A program made the position numbers and the translations under genes. 64,000 bases of DNA. It comes from Candidatus Saccharimonadota bacterium. Its GTDB lineage: Bacteria; Patescibacteriota; Saccharimonadia; Saccharimonadales; Saccharimonadaceae. The notes under the pieces were generated by a model. The model was given only the letters and a program-made list of their open reading frames with translations, ran no database searches and was not told where the DNA came from. Location: assembly GCA_009777795.1 (NCBI GenBank), contig WRLC01000004.1, forward strand, positions 22,110 to 86,109. The letters run 5' to 3'. Shown here piece after piece: positions 8,451 through 16,223 of the stretch (its first letter is position 1; every line of letters starts with the position of its first letter).

Positions 8451-8710
8451 CATAATACAACATATTTCATAACAAAAGTCAATAACCCCGCCGACCCCTA
8501 TTATTGCCCTCCGCCTCGCTCTCGCGCTCTTCCCGACTCTCGCGCTCCCAGAAAAAAGAATCGCGCAAAAAAATCTCGCGACGCTCCGCGCCAAACATAT
8601 AACTACAACATATTACGTAAAAAAGTCAAACCCGCCGCCGCGCCCCTTCTCTGGTTTTGCCTCCCCACGCGCTCTCCCACAAAAAAGTTTCGCGACATTC
8701 TCCCACAAAA
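8451..8710. repeat. Two diverged direct repeats in the valS upstream region
   Basis: The stretch from about 8451 (ATACAACATATTTCATAACAAA) is echoed from about 8597 (CTACAACATATTACGTAAAA). Each copy continues into AAAGTCAA, a C-rich part and a CGCGCTC/CAAAAAAG part. Read on the minus strand each contains TTGACT, so they may be tandem promoter-like modules ahead of valS. No gene is seen between 8368 and 8713. Confidence 0.45.
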
Positions 8711-8713
8711 CAC

Positions 8714-8743
8714 TTGACAACCCAAACACGCTCATGCTAACAT
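8714..8743 (+). promoter_or_regulatory. Promoter of the candidate small RNA
   Basis: TTGACA (8714-8719), 18-nt spacer, TAACAT (8738-8743), with an ATGC extension before the -10. The spacer resembles that of the FISUMP promoters (CCCAAAC...ATGCTAA). Confidence 0.55.
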
Positions 8744-8749
8744 AGTAGT

Positions 8750-8930
8750 TAGTTAAATCGGTCCAGTTGAGAGGACAATTAACGGGAGACAGTTGCACCT
8801 TATCCTTTCCACTTTCTGCTCGTGCCCCTTTCGTGCGAGCAGAAGGTCAGGATATTACCATAATCTTTGCATTTGTCAAGGGTGGTATTTGCATGTCTAC
8901 GCGCTTTTTACAGAGAAGGCGCCTTTTTCT
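8750..8930 (+). ncRNA. Candidate small RNA of about 180 nt, unidentified
   Basis: A promoter at 8714-8743 is followed, with no long ORF, by a stable hairpin (CTTTCTGCTCG / CGAGCAGAAGG, about 8809-8843) and a terminator-like stem at 8900-8930 (GCGCTTTTT, loop ACAG, AGAAGGCGC, then T-run). I do not recognise the RNA; 6S RNA would fit by size only. A 15-codon ORF (MSTRFLQRRRLFLTS, from 8893) overlaps the terminator and has a weak Shine-Dalgarno, so a leader-peptide role is possible. Confidence 0.45.
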
Positions 8931-8967
8931 GACCTCTTGAAAATAATCTAAAAATATTGCAAAAATA

Positions 8968-9000
8968 AATCAGGCCAACAAGATTGTGGCCTGATTTTTG
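8968..9000. terminator. Bidirectional hairpin terminator
   Basis: AAATCAGGCC, an 11-nt loop, then GGCCTGATTTTT. A/T tails flank both sides. It would end the minus-strand gene that stops at 9009 and back up plus-strand read-through. Confidence 0.75.
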
Positions 9001-9008
9001 CGTGTACG

Positions 9009-9326
9009 CTATGTTTCGCTGCCAGCCCCACCCATACTCGATTTCTTCGAGTTTAGCGCTATAATCGCTGGCCTGTACGCTGCGTGTGCGAGTTCATTGA
9101 TTGCTTGCTTGATGTCTTTTTCGCTCAAAACTTTCAGTTTATCACGCCATCCACCTCTGTTAGTGATAAACATAAGCATCTTGCATTCTATCACCCTCAT
9201 CACTTCAGCAATCGCTGCCTCTTCGCTTCGCTCGTTCAACCATTCCGGGTGTTTTTCGACCGTCGCTTCAGCTGCCTTCATCACAATCTCCGCGTTCACG
9301 CTTAAATTTCCCCTACCTACTGACAT
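9009..9326 (-). CDS. Hypothetical small soluble protein
   Basis: 105 aa, mainly helical, with no signal peptide or membrane segment and no motif I can assign (MSVGRGNLSVNAEIVMKAAE... ending in a Ser/Gly-rich tail). It is supported as a gene by a strong Shine-Dalgarno (AAGGAGG, 7 nt from ATG), an upstream minus-strand promoter (TTGACT 9391-9386, TAGAGT 9369-9364) and a downstream terminator. It is divergently transcribed from the polysaccharide deacetylase gene, with the palindromic element copy B between their promoters. Confidence 0.7.
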   Translation of the reverse strand: MSVGRGNLSVNAEIVMKAAEATVEKHPEWLNERSEEAAIAEVMRVIECKMLMFITNRGGWRDKLKVLSEKDIKQAINELAHAAYRPAIIALNSKKSSMGGAGSET

Positions 9327-9380
9327 ACTATCACCTCCTTCTGTCTGCAGATACGATAACCTTACTCTACCACATCTTTC

Positions 9381-9530
9381 CCAAAAGTCAACTGGACCCC
9401 CTCACTAACCGACCCCGAAGGACATTCGGACCGCGGCAGCGGGAGAGCGAGACGCGTCTGTCCTGTGGCGACAGGGTCAGACGACGTCGTGCCTGAGGGG
9501 TCGGTTATGAGGGGGGGGTTGACTTTTTGG
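9381..9530. repeat. Palindromic structured element, copy B (intergenic)
   Basis: A 150-bp imperfect palindrome with outer arms CCAAAAGTCAAC / GTTGACTTTTTGG and CCCCCTCA.TAACCGACCCC / GGGGTCGGTTA.GAGGGGG. Inner hairpins are CCGC-GGCA-GCGG and GTCTGTCCTGT-GGCG-ACAGGGTCAGAC. Loops GGCA and GGCG, the linker GAGARCGAGACGC and a tandem GA/GA internal loop are shared with copy A in valS, while stem bases differ in a pairing-preserving way. Its arms contain the -35 elements of both divergent genes. Confidence 0.82.
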
Positions 9531-9547
9531 CTCGAGTGTGATATACT
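9519..9547 (+). promoter_or_regulatory. Promoter of the polysaccharide deacetylase gene
   Basis: TTGACT (9519-9524), 17-nt spacer, TATACT (9542-9547). The -35 lies in the right arm of palindromic copy B. Confidence 0.65.
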
Positions 9548-9595
9548 GGGGAGGGTAATCTAAACAAACAGCCCAAAATAAAAACATACAACAAA

Positions 9596-10735
9596 ATGGC
9601 AAAAAAGTCAAGTAAACCAACCAAACCGACCAAACCAAGCTTTTCCTTGCGCAATTATCGCCACAAAACAGGGGCGCTTTGCCACCCCAACGAACCCGAA
9701 TGCGGCACTCGCGACCAACTTGACCACCAACCAAAGCATATCCGTGAGCAAATCTTTGACGACCAAGTCATCACCAAAAGCCAGCTCAAAGCCGAGCATC
9801 GGCAAGCTCTCAAAGGGCTCCTCACCTCTGATGAACCCACCGCTGGGGCCAAAAGACAACCTGACCTTACTACGCCCGGCTCTTTCAACGGCTATCGCAT
9901 TCAGCGCAGCCATTTTACCATCAGCACTTTGGGCTTCGTCCTTATGCTTGGCGTTTTGCTCAGCCTTTCCATGGCTCGAAGCGGCCTCGCCGACTACCAA
10001 GTCTCCGACCCCGAGCAAGACCTTGCCGGCCTCGAAATCATCGTTCCTGACACCGGTAGCAACAGCTCCGACAACTCCGACCCCGACCCGGACGACCAGC
10101 TTGACGTCCCCGACACTGGCGACAACGAGGCAGAGCAGGGGAGCCAAAAACTCATCGCTATCACCTTCGATGATGGCCCCAGCTCACTCACCACTCCGCG
10201 CCTGCTCGATATCCTCACCCGCGAAAACGTCCCCGCCACCTTTTTTGTCCTCGGCAGCCTCGCCGCCCGCAACCCTCAAATCGTCTCCCGTGCCGCCGCC
10301 GAAGGCCACGCTGTCGGCAGCCATTCATGGGGCCACGCCAATTTGTCCCAAATGTCAAGCACAAGTATTATCGCCGACTTGACAAGAGCCAACAATGCTA
10401 TTCTCGCTGCCACAGGTAGCGCCCCCACACTCTTTCGCCCGCCTTATGGCGCCATTTCCAAAACCCTGCAGAACTCCGCTGGCCTACCCCTAGTACTCTG
10501 GTCGGTTGACACCCGCGACTGGCAAAGCAAAAACGTCGAGTCCATCTATAACATCGCCATCCAAAACGTCAAACCCGGCAGTATCATCCTCTTCCACGAC
10601 ATCTACCCCACCACTGTCGTCGCGGTCGAACGCCTCATCCCGGCCCTCAAACAGGCCGGCTACACCTTCGCTACCATCCCCGAACTCTTCGACCAACCCC
10701 TCGAAAGCGGCCGCATCTACCGCGGCTCCTTCTAG
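9596..10735 (+). CDS. Membrane-anchored polysaccharide deacetylase (NodB/CE4)
   Basis: 379 aa. A basic cytoplasmic N-terminal region of about 100 residues precedes one transmembrane helix (about 107-127), an acidic Asp/Ser linker and a NodB domain from about 185. The CE4 motifs are complete: TFDDGP (190-195), HSWGH (243-247), RPPYG (281-285), DTRDW and LFHD. The enzyme removes acetyl groups from N-acetylated sugars of peptidoglycan or surface glycans, outside the membrane. The leader is A-rich without a Shine-Dalgarno. The gene stands alone and is followed by tRNA-Arg. The exact substrate is not predictable from sequence. Confidence 0.92.
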   Translation: MAKKSSKPTKPTKPSFSLRNYRHKTGALCHPNEPECGTRDQLDHQPKHIREQIFDDQVITKSQLKAEHRQALKGLLTSDEPTAGAKRQPDLTTPGSFNGYRIQRSHFTISTLGFVLMLGVLLSLSMARSGLADYQVSDPEQDLAGLEIIVPDTGSNSSDNSDPDPDDQLDVPDTGDNEAEQGSQKLIAITFDDGPSSLTTPRLLDILTRENVPATFFVLGSLAARNPQIVSRAAAEGHAVGSHSWGHANLSQMSSTSIIADLTRANNAILAATGSAPTLFRPPYGAISKTLQNSAGLPLVLWSVDTRDWQSKNVESIYNIAIQNVKPGSIILFHDIYPTTVVAVERLIPALKQAGYTFATIPELFDQPLESGRIYRGSF

Positions 10736-10773
10736 CTTGCGAAACCCAACGATTTGTGATAATATATAGCCAC

Positions 10774-10850
10774 GCACCCGTAGCTCAGCGGATTAGAGTA
10801 CTTGGCTTCGAACCAAGGGGTCGCAGGTTCGAATCCTGCCGGGTGTACCA
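10774..10850 (+). tRNA. tRNA-Arg (TCG)
   Basis: Acceptor GCACCCG pairs with CGGGTGT, the anticodon loop is CTTCGAA (anticodon TCG), the T-arm has GGTTCGAATCC, and CCA is encoded. A TAATAT -10 precedes it. Confidence 0.95.
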
Positions 10851-10881
10851 GCCTAGTAGGGATGAAAAAGTAAGCATAATT

Positions 10882-11403
10882 ATGATTAGTATCGTCGCGG
10901 CCGTCGGCCAGAATTTAGAGCTCGGTAAGCAGGGCAGGGTAATCTGGTCTTTTAAAGAGGACCTCGACTTTTACCTTAGTCAAACCCGCGGCAAAACCCT
11001 CCTCGTCGGCAAAAAAACTTTCGACAGCATGCCCTCATTCCCCAGCAATTCGACTCTCCTCGTTTTGAACGAATTCGACTTCGACGCCGCTAGCCACCGC
11101 CAATCCGACTGGGGCCGCGCCCACACCCACGTCGTCACCGACCTACCCAAAATCATCGACCAATACCAAAACAACGACGACGAGCTCGTCGTCATCGGCG
11201 GCGCCGGCGTTTACGCCCAAACTTTGCCCCATGCCTCCCACCTCTACCTCTGTGAAATCCAAGCCACCGACCCCGACGCCGACGTCTTTTTCCCCGATTT
11301 CGACCGCTCTGCCTTCACTCGCACCGTTTTAGGGCAGGGCAGGGTAGCGTCCGGCGAACATCAGGGGCTAGAATATCAATTGGTCCACTACACTCGCCGA
11401 TAG
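10882..11403 (+). CDS. folA: Dihydrofolate reductase
   Basis: 173 aa from the ATG at 10882; the track ORF beginning at 10756 runs through tRNA-Arg and is too long. MISIVAAVGQNLELGKQGRVIW matches the DHFR N-terminus, GKKTFDSMP the conserved NADPH-side helix and VIGGAGVYAQTLP the cofactor glycine motif. It reduces dihydrofolate to tetrahydrofolate with NADPH. The gene starts 31 nt after the tRNA and may be co-transcribed with it. An Asp-rich central stretch is slightly unusual. Confidence 0.93.
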   Translation: MISIVAAVGQNLELGKQGRVIWSFKEDLDFYLSQTRGKTLLVGKKTFDSMPSFPSNSTLLVLNEFDFDAASHRQSDWGRAHTHVVTDLPKIIDQYQNNDDELVVIGGAGVYAQTLPHASHLYLCEIQATDPDADVFFPDFDRSAFTRTVLGQGRVASGEHQGLEYQLVHYTRR

Positions 11404-11448
11404 CATCCTCAAAATCACAAAACACCTACCACCACTTAAATCTCCCCC

Positions 11449-11477
11449 TTGACTTTTCCAAAGCGCTCATGTATAAA
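11449..11477 (+). promoter_or_regulatory. Promoter of the SipW/TasA-like operon
   Basis: TTGACT (11449-11454), 17-nt spacer ending in CATG, TATAAA (11472-11477), about 33 nt upstream of the first gene. Confidence 0.65.
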
Positions 11478-11510
11478 TAGTACAGGATAGGGGAGAATGC
11501 GAGATGCAAC

Positions 11511-12644
11511 ATGAACCCAAAAACCCCAATTTCCTTTAAAACCACAGCTGCTGGCATCCTCTTTGCCGTCTTTTTTGTCTCCCTCGCCGGGGGCTTTTAT
11601 TTTTCCCGCTTCGGCTTCTCCTTGCCCGAGGAGACCCACGCTCTGCCCGGCGAAACCCACGCCACCACTGACGCCCTGCCTGCCTTCGCCCCCGCGACCA
11701 ACCGCCAAGACTACACCGTCTGCCTCTTCCCCAACGACTTTTTTGACACCACCTGCCAAGACCCCGGCCGCCAGTACTTGACCGCTCTCACCGACAAAAT
11801 CAACTTCCACTTCGGCTACCAACTCGCCCTCGACGCCCCCCTCACCTACCACTATCACCACACCATCACCGCCCAGCTCATCGTCTACGACCGCGACAAT
11901 CGCGACAAAATCATCTTCTCCCGCGACTATCTGCTCCAAGACGCCGTTCGCGGCGCCCGCCAAGACACCAGCGAAATCGCCATCAACCACAGCTTCGCCC
12001 TCGACTTCCAGCCCTTCAACCTCGCCGCCACCGCCTTCAAACAACACCACGACCTCCATGGCGACGCCGTTCTCATCGTCCAAATGCCCCTCGAACTCAC
12101 CGTCTCGCATGGCGACCGCTCGCTCACCCGCCCCATCCCGCTCGAGTTCACCATCCCTCTAGCCAAACAAACCTACAACATCAAGGTCGGCAAATTGCCC
12201 AGTAGCGACGACATCCTCGCCTTCGCTGCCCTCGAGTCCGGCCTCACCCAGCGCCTGCTCCTGCTCGGCCTGCTCGCCGCCCTCGCCCTCGCCGCCACCT
12301 CTGTCCTCATCTTCTTCTTCGTCCAAAAACGCCGCTCCCACCCCAAGAACCTCTGCCAGCGCTACGACGAAAAAATCCACAAAGAATACGGCCGCCTCAT
12401 CGTCGACCTCAAGACCCCCCTCCGCTCCGGCGACTACAAATACCGCTACTTCGTCCAAGACTTCGACGACTTGATCGACAAAGCCGACCGCGTCATGCAA
12501 AACATCCTCTACTACCGCCTCCCTAGTGGCCGCACCTTCTACGCCGTCGTCGAGGACGACCACCTCTTCCTCCACGGCTGCCCCTACGCTAAGCAAAACA
12601 GAGAGTCAAAGGAGGTCAAACATTCAACCAAACGCGCAAAATAA
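11511..12644 (+). CDS. DUF5305-like membrane protein
   Basis: 377 aa. An N-terminal transmembrane helix (about 10-30) leads to an extracytoplasmic beta-rich region of about 220 residues. A second helix (about 245-275) leads to a C-terminal cytoplasmic domain of about 100 residues. This layout and the neighbouring signal peptidase resemble DUF5305 proteins, which accompany SipW-type peptidases in other prokaryotes. The call rests on layout and context rather than a firm motif. It is the first gene of a four-gene operon (32-nt, 2-nt and -4-nt junctions) and may act in assembly or anchoring of the TasA-like product; that role is inferred. Confidence 0.6.
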   Translation: MNPKTPISFKTTAAGILFAVFFVSLAGGFYFSRFGFSLPEETHALPGETHATTDALPAFAPATNRQDYTVCLFPNDFFDTTCQDPGRQYLTALTDKINFHFGYQLALDAPLTYHYHHTITAQLIVYDRDNRDKIIFSRDYLLQDAVRGARQDTSEIAINHSFALDFQPFNLAATAFKQHHDLHGDAVLIVQMPLELTVSHGDRSLTRPIPLEFTIPLAKQTYNIKVGKLPSSDDILAFAALESGLTQRLLLLGLLAALALAATSVLIFFFVQKRRSHPKNLCQRYDEKIHKEYGRLIVDLKTPLRSGDYKYRYFVQDFDDLIDKADRVMQNILYYRLPSGRTFYAVVEDDHLFLHGCPYAKQNRESKEVKHSTKRAK

Positions 12645-12676
12645 AGCAACTTTAAGTTATCAACGAAAGGATTTTT

Positions 12677-13315
12677 ATGAAAAAACCAACCAAAAAGCCA
12701 ACCAAAAAACCCCAAGCCAAGCCCAAGACCAAACTCACCCAGCAGGGGATTGCTCTCTGCGTCCTCGCCGCGGTGCTCGCCCTTGGCGGCGTCGTCTTTG
12801 CCGCCTACAGCGCCACCCTCACCATCAAAGGCGGCGCCTCTTATAACCAAGACGCTCCCTTAGTCCGCTGGCAAACCGGCTCCATCAGCAAATCGTCCAC
12901 TGGCGGCGGCTCGTTCGACGGCGCCATCAACACCAATATCAGCCCCGACCAACTTACCATCGCCTCCTACATGGCACTCTTTAACTATGCCGGCTCCACC
13001 ACCTTGCAGGCCACCATCGAAAACGTCGGCTCCCAAGACGCCGAAATCACCGCCGTCGGCACTCCATCAATCAGTTGCACCCCTCAAGGCGCCGCCGACG
13101 CCACCTTTGCCACCGCCATCTGCAACCAGCTCTCCTACGTCTTTGAATACACCGACAATACCCCAATCCTCGTCGGCGACATCCTCGATGCCGGCACCGA
13201 CATTGACGTCCACGTCGTCATCACCCTCGCCGCCGTCCCAACCGTCGGCACCCCCGGCGAAGTCCAAATCACCATCGGCGACCAGACCATCAGCTACGGC
13301 GAAGTCTCCGAATAA
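12677..13315 (+). CDS. TasA/camelysin-like secreted protein
   Basis: 212 aa. A very basic Lys/Thr/Pro-rich start and a hydrophobic segment (about 22-45, ending VVFAAYSATLTIKGG) form the export signal. The mature part is beta-rich and ends in ITIGDQTISYGEV. Size, signal type and the adjacent SipW-like peptidase resemble Bacillus TasA/camelysin fibre subunits, but sequence identity is not obvious. Shine-Dalgarno GAAAGGA precedes the ATG. The protein is probably exported and cleaved by the next gene's product and could form a surface fibre. The closeness of this match is uncertain. Confidence 0.65.
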   Translation: MKKPTKKPTKKPQAKPKTKLTQQGIALCVLAAVLALGGVVFAAYSATLTIKGGASYNQDAPLVRWQTGSISKSSTGGGSFDGAINTNISPDQLTIASYMALFNYAGSTTLQATIENVGSQDAEITAVGTPSISCTPQGAADATFATAICNQLSYVFEYTDNTPILVGDILDAGTDIDVHVVITLAAVPTVGTPGEVQITIGDQTISYGEVSE

Positions 13316-13317
13316 TC

Positions 13318-14469
13318 ATGCCTCGTTCCGCGCGCTATTCCCAACATTTCCTCCTCCTGCTCGGCGGCCTGCTCACCCTCGTCGCCGCCACCTTCGCCCT
13401 CCCGCTCTCGCCTTGGCTCGTCGCCGCCATCAGCCTCCTCGTCCTCCTCATCACCTCGCTTAAACTCGGCCTCGAACCCGTCCGCTGGCGCGCCAAAAGC
13501 ACCTACCTCACCGTCATTCTCGCCGCCTGTCTCATCTGGTGGGTCGTCCAATTCCTCCTCGCCTTCCTCTTCGGTCTCGTCCGCCAAACCCCCATCAGCC
13601 AACACCTCCTCCCCGCCGCCCTCGTCATCGTCTCCTCCGAAATCACCCGCACCAACCTCATCACCAAAGGCGCCCCCAGCCGCCTCGCCTTTGTTCTCTC
13701 CACCCTCCTTATCACCCTCATCGGCGCCCGCCTCCTCCTCTCGCTCGCCCCGTCCTCCACTTCCGCCCCCCTCGCCCTCGCCCAATTCCTCTTCACCCGG
13801 CTCACCCCTTGGCTCGCCAGCAGCCTCTTCCTCTCCTTTTTCGCCCGGCGCTCCGGCTGGCAACCCACCGCCCTCTACCGCGCCCTCACCGAACTCCCAT
13901 TCCTCGCCCTACCCGTCCTCACCAACTTCGGCGACTTCCTCCTCGGCGTCGTCCATCTAAGCCTCCCCGTCGTCTGTTTTTTCCTCATCCGCGCCCTCGC
14001 ACCTGCCCCTGCGCCGCCCAGCCTCCTTTCCTCACCCCACTCCCAACGCACCCTCCGCGCCACTTTTCTCGGCCTTGGCCTCACCCTCGCTGCCCTCATC
14101 CTCCTCCTCTTTAGCGGCCTCTTCAAATATTATCCCCTCGCCATCGCCACCGGCTCCATGCAACCCCACCTCCAAATCGGCGATTTCGTCCTCGTCCAGC
14201 GCCTCGCCCCCGCCGAAATTGACCAACTCCAAACGGGCGACATCCTCATTTTCAGCCAAGACGACCGCGTCATCGTCCACCGCATCATCGCCATCGAGCA
14301 CGACACCACCGGCCAACCCTCCTTCACCACTAAAGGCGACGCCAACCAATCGCCCGACATCTGGCCCGTCGCCCCCGATCACGTCATCGGCCTCACCCGC
14401 TTCCGCGTCCCGCTGCTCGGCTATCCCACCCTCTGGCTCCACGGCCAACTTTCCGGAGGCCAATTATGA
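13318..14469 (+). CDS. Signal peptidase I, SipW/ER type (S26B)
   Basis: 383 aa. The first 250 residues form several hydrophobic, probably membrane-spanning helices, much longer than usual for SipW. The catalytic domain is C-terminal: nucleophile serine in ATGSMQPHLQIGDFVLV and, in place of the bacterial lysine, histidine in DDRVIVHRII, as in SipW/eukaryotic-type enzymes. TKGDANQSPDIWPV is the conserved GDN-type box. It removes signal peptides outside the membrane. It starts 2 nt after the TasA-like gene and overlaps the RCC1 gene by four bases, so these products are its likely substrates. Confidence 0.85.
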   Translation: MPRSARYSQHFLLLLGGLLTLVAATFALPLSPWLVAAISLLVLLITSLKLGLEPVRWRAKSTYLTVILAACLIWWVVQFLLAFLFGLVRQTPISQHLLPAALVIVSSEITRTNLITKGAPSRLAFVLSTLLITLIGARLLLSLAPSSTSAPLALAQFLFTRLTPWLASSLFLSFFARRSGWQPTALYRALTELPFLALPVLTNFGDFLLGVVHLSLPVVCFFLIRALAPAPAPPSLLSSPHSQRTLRATFLGLGLTLAALILLLFSGLFKYYPLAIATGSMQPHLQIGDFVLVQRLAPAEIDQLQTGDILIFSQDDRVIVHRIIAIEHDTTGQPSFTTKGDANQSPDIWPVAPDHVIGLTRFRVPLLGYPTLWLHGQLSGGQL

Positions 14470-16076
14470 GCCGCCGCGAGTGTCCGGACATTCAGAACAG
14501 AGGTAATATCGAGTGCCCGGCGCTTTTCACCCCGATTTTCCTCACTTTTTTCCTCCCCATCGCCCTCGCTGGCGTCGCCTTCGCCAGCTTCACCGCCCAC
14601 CTCATCCTCCAAGGCACCGCCCATTTCGACCCCGGCCCCATCCCCGTCCTCTCAATGGCCGGCAACAGCCGCAACTTCTCGATTTTCCGCGGCGAGGCCA
14701 CTTTCACCCCCGCCGACCTAACCGCCCGCTTTAGCGCCACTAGCGACCTTGACGGCGACCTCACCCCCGCCATCTACCGCGAATGCGCCCTCGCCGCCCA
14801 AACCGTCGCCTGTCCCGACACTTGGCAAGACTGGCCCTACGGCGACTATACCATCACCTACCAAGTCCAAGATTCCCTTGGCCGCCCCGCCCAATCCATC
14901 ACCGTCGAAATCGAAATTTGGCAATTTCTCAGCATCCAAAACGGCATGCGCCACGTCGTCGCCCTCGGTTCCAACGGCTCGGTCTGGACCTTTGGCTGGA
15001 ACAACAACGGCCAGCGCGGCATCGGCAGCCCTACCGCCAGCGCCGCCGGTTTTCGCGCTCCCACACAGCTACCCCCAAGCGCCTTCGGCAACCTGCCCGT
15101 CATTGACGTCGCCTCGGCCTTTCACACCTCTTGCGCCATCAACCTAGCTGGCGCCGCCTATTGTTGGGGCCATAATGCCGCCGGTTCCGTTGGCGACGGC
15201 ACCACCACTAATCGCACCTCGCCCGTCCCCGTTGTCATGCCTGCTGGCATCACCTTCCGCCAGCTTTCCGGCTCCTCCGGCAACGACAATAGTGGCTCCT
15301 TCGGCGCTCTCGGCTCCGACGGTAATGTTTATGTTTGGGGCTCCGGCGCTGGCTACACGCTCGGCACCGGCGCCACCGCCAATCGTAATACTCCCACGCA
15401 AATCACCTCCACCGGCGACTTTGTTTACGTCTGGCAGGGCAACCGCGGTGGCGTCGCCGTTAATGACCAAGGCCAAGTCTACGTCTGGGGCGCCAACGGC
15501 AATGGCCAGCTCGCCCTTGGCAACACCGTCGCCGCCAACGCCACTAACAGCCTGCCCAATCTCGTCAACGGCCTGCCGCCCATCAGCCGCGTCGCTTACG
15601 GCGGCTATGGCACCAACGGTTTCATCATTGCCCTCGCCGAAAACGGCGACGTCTGGGGCTGGGGCCGCAACTACGGCCTCTGGGGCGCCGCCGCCCCCGC
15701 CAGCCAAACCACCCCCACCCAGCTAAGCAGCCTCAGCCAAATCCGCCGCATCAACGCTGGCGCCGATTTCTCCCATTTTGTCATGGGCCATCAAGTCTAT
15801 TCCGTCGGCTATAATAATTACGGCGAATTACTCGACGGCACCACCGCTACTCGCAACGCCCCCGTCCTCTCTGGCCTTGCCAATGTCGCCGGCAACGTCG
15901 GCATGACCACCGGCGGCTACAGCAACGCCTACGTCCTCAGCCTCGACGGCATCACCGTCTGGGGCATTGGCGACAGCTCCGCCGCCTACCAAGCCTTCGG
16001 TAGCACTCTCGTCCAGTCCAACTCCACTTCCGCCGTCGTCCCTTGGACCATCACCACCCAATACCTCGAATGGTAG
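14466..16076 (+). CDS. Secreted RCC1-repeat beta-propeller protein
   Basis: 536 aa. A hydrophobic N-terminal segment (about 18-45) is followed by an Ig-like/HYR-like region (about 60-150, FSATSDLDGDLTP) and then about seven RCC1-type repeats, recognisable by strands such as VWTFGWNNNGQRG, AYCWGHNAAGSVGDG, VYVWGANGNGQLALG and VWGWGRNYG. Seven repeats would close one beta-propeller. Bacterial RCC1 proteins are usually surface or secreted binding proteins. The ATG overlaps the signal-peptidase stop (ATGA). It ends 18 nt before the convergent tRNA-Val. The partner molecule is unknown. Confidence 0.88.
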   Translation: MSRRECPDIQNRGNIECPALFTPIFLTFFLPIALAGVAFASFTAHLILQGTAHFDPGPIPVLSMAGNSRNFSIFRGEATFTPADLTARFSATSDLDGDLTPAIYRECALAAQTVACPDTWQDWPYGDYTITYQVQDSLGRPAQSITVEIEIWQFLSIQNGMRHVVALGSNGSVWTFGWNNNGQRGIGSPTASAAGFRAPTQLPPSAFGNLPVIDVASAFHTSCAINLAGAAYCWGHNAAGSVGDGTTTNRTSPVPVVMPAGITFRQLSGSSGNDNSGSFGALGSDGNVYVWGSGAGYTLGTGATANRNTPTQITSTGDFVYVWQGNRGGVAVNDQGQVYVWGANGNGQLALGNTVAANATNSLPNLVNGLPPISRVAYGGYGTNGFIIALAENGDVWGWGRNYGLWGAAAPASQTTPTQLSSLSQIRRINAGADFSHFVMGHQVYSVGYNNYGELLDGTTATRNAPVLSGLANVAGNVGMTTGGYSNAYVLSLDGITVWGIGDSSAAYQAFGSTLVQSNSTSAVVPWTITTQYLEW

Positions 16077-16093
16077 ATAAAATAATATAATTT

Positions 16094-16170
16094 TGGTGGG
16101 TCGCGAGGGACTCGAACCCCCGACTTTCTCGGTGTAAACGAGACGCTCTAGCCAACTGAGCTAGCGACCC
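16094..16170 (-). tRNA. tRNA-Val (TAC)
   Basis: Minus strand: acceptor GGGTCGC pairs with GCGACCC, the anticodon loop is TTTACAC (anticodon TAC), the T-arm has GGTTCGAGTCC, and CCA is encoded. Confidence 0.95.
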
Positions 16171-16223
16171 ATATACCTATTATATCACAAAACATGTTAA
16201 AATAAAGAAAAGATGGAGAAGAT

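Noticed and set aside
7258-8472. 404-aa plus-strand ORF opposite valS
   Set aside because: Arg/His/Pro-rich shadow of the valS antisense frame, caused by the strong third-position bias. No ribosome-binding site or domain.
8376-8717. 113-aa ORF in the valS upstream region
   Set aside because: Low-complexity translation across diverged repeats, with no start signal; it reads through the small-RNA promoter.
9511-9518. G8 run in palindromic copy B as a seventh phase-variation tract
   Set aside because: It is not within a coding start region and is explained by pairing with the C-rich opposite arm.
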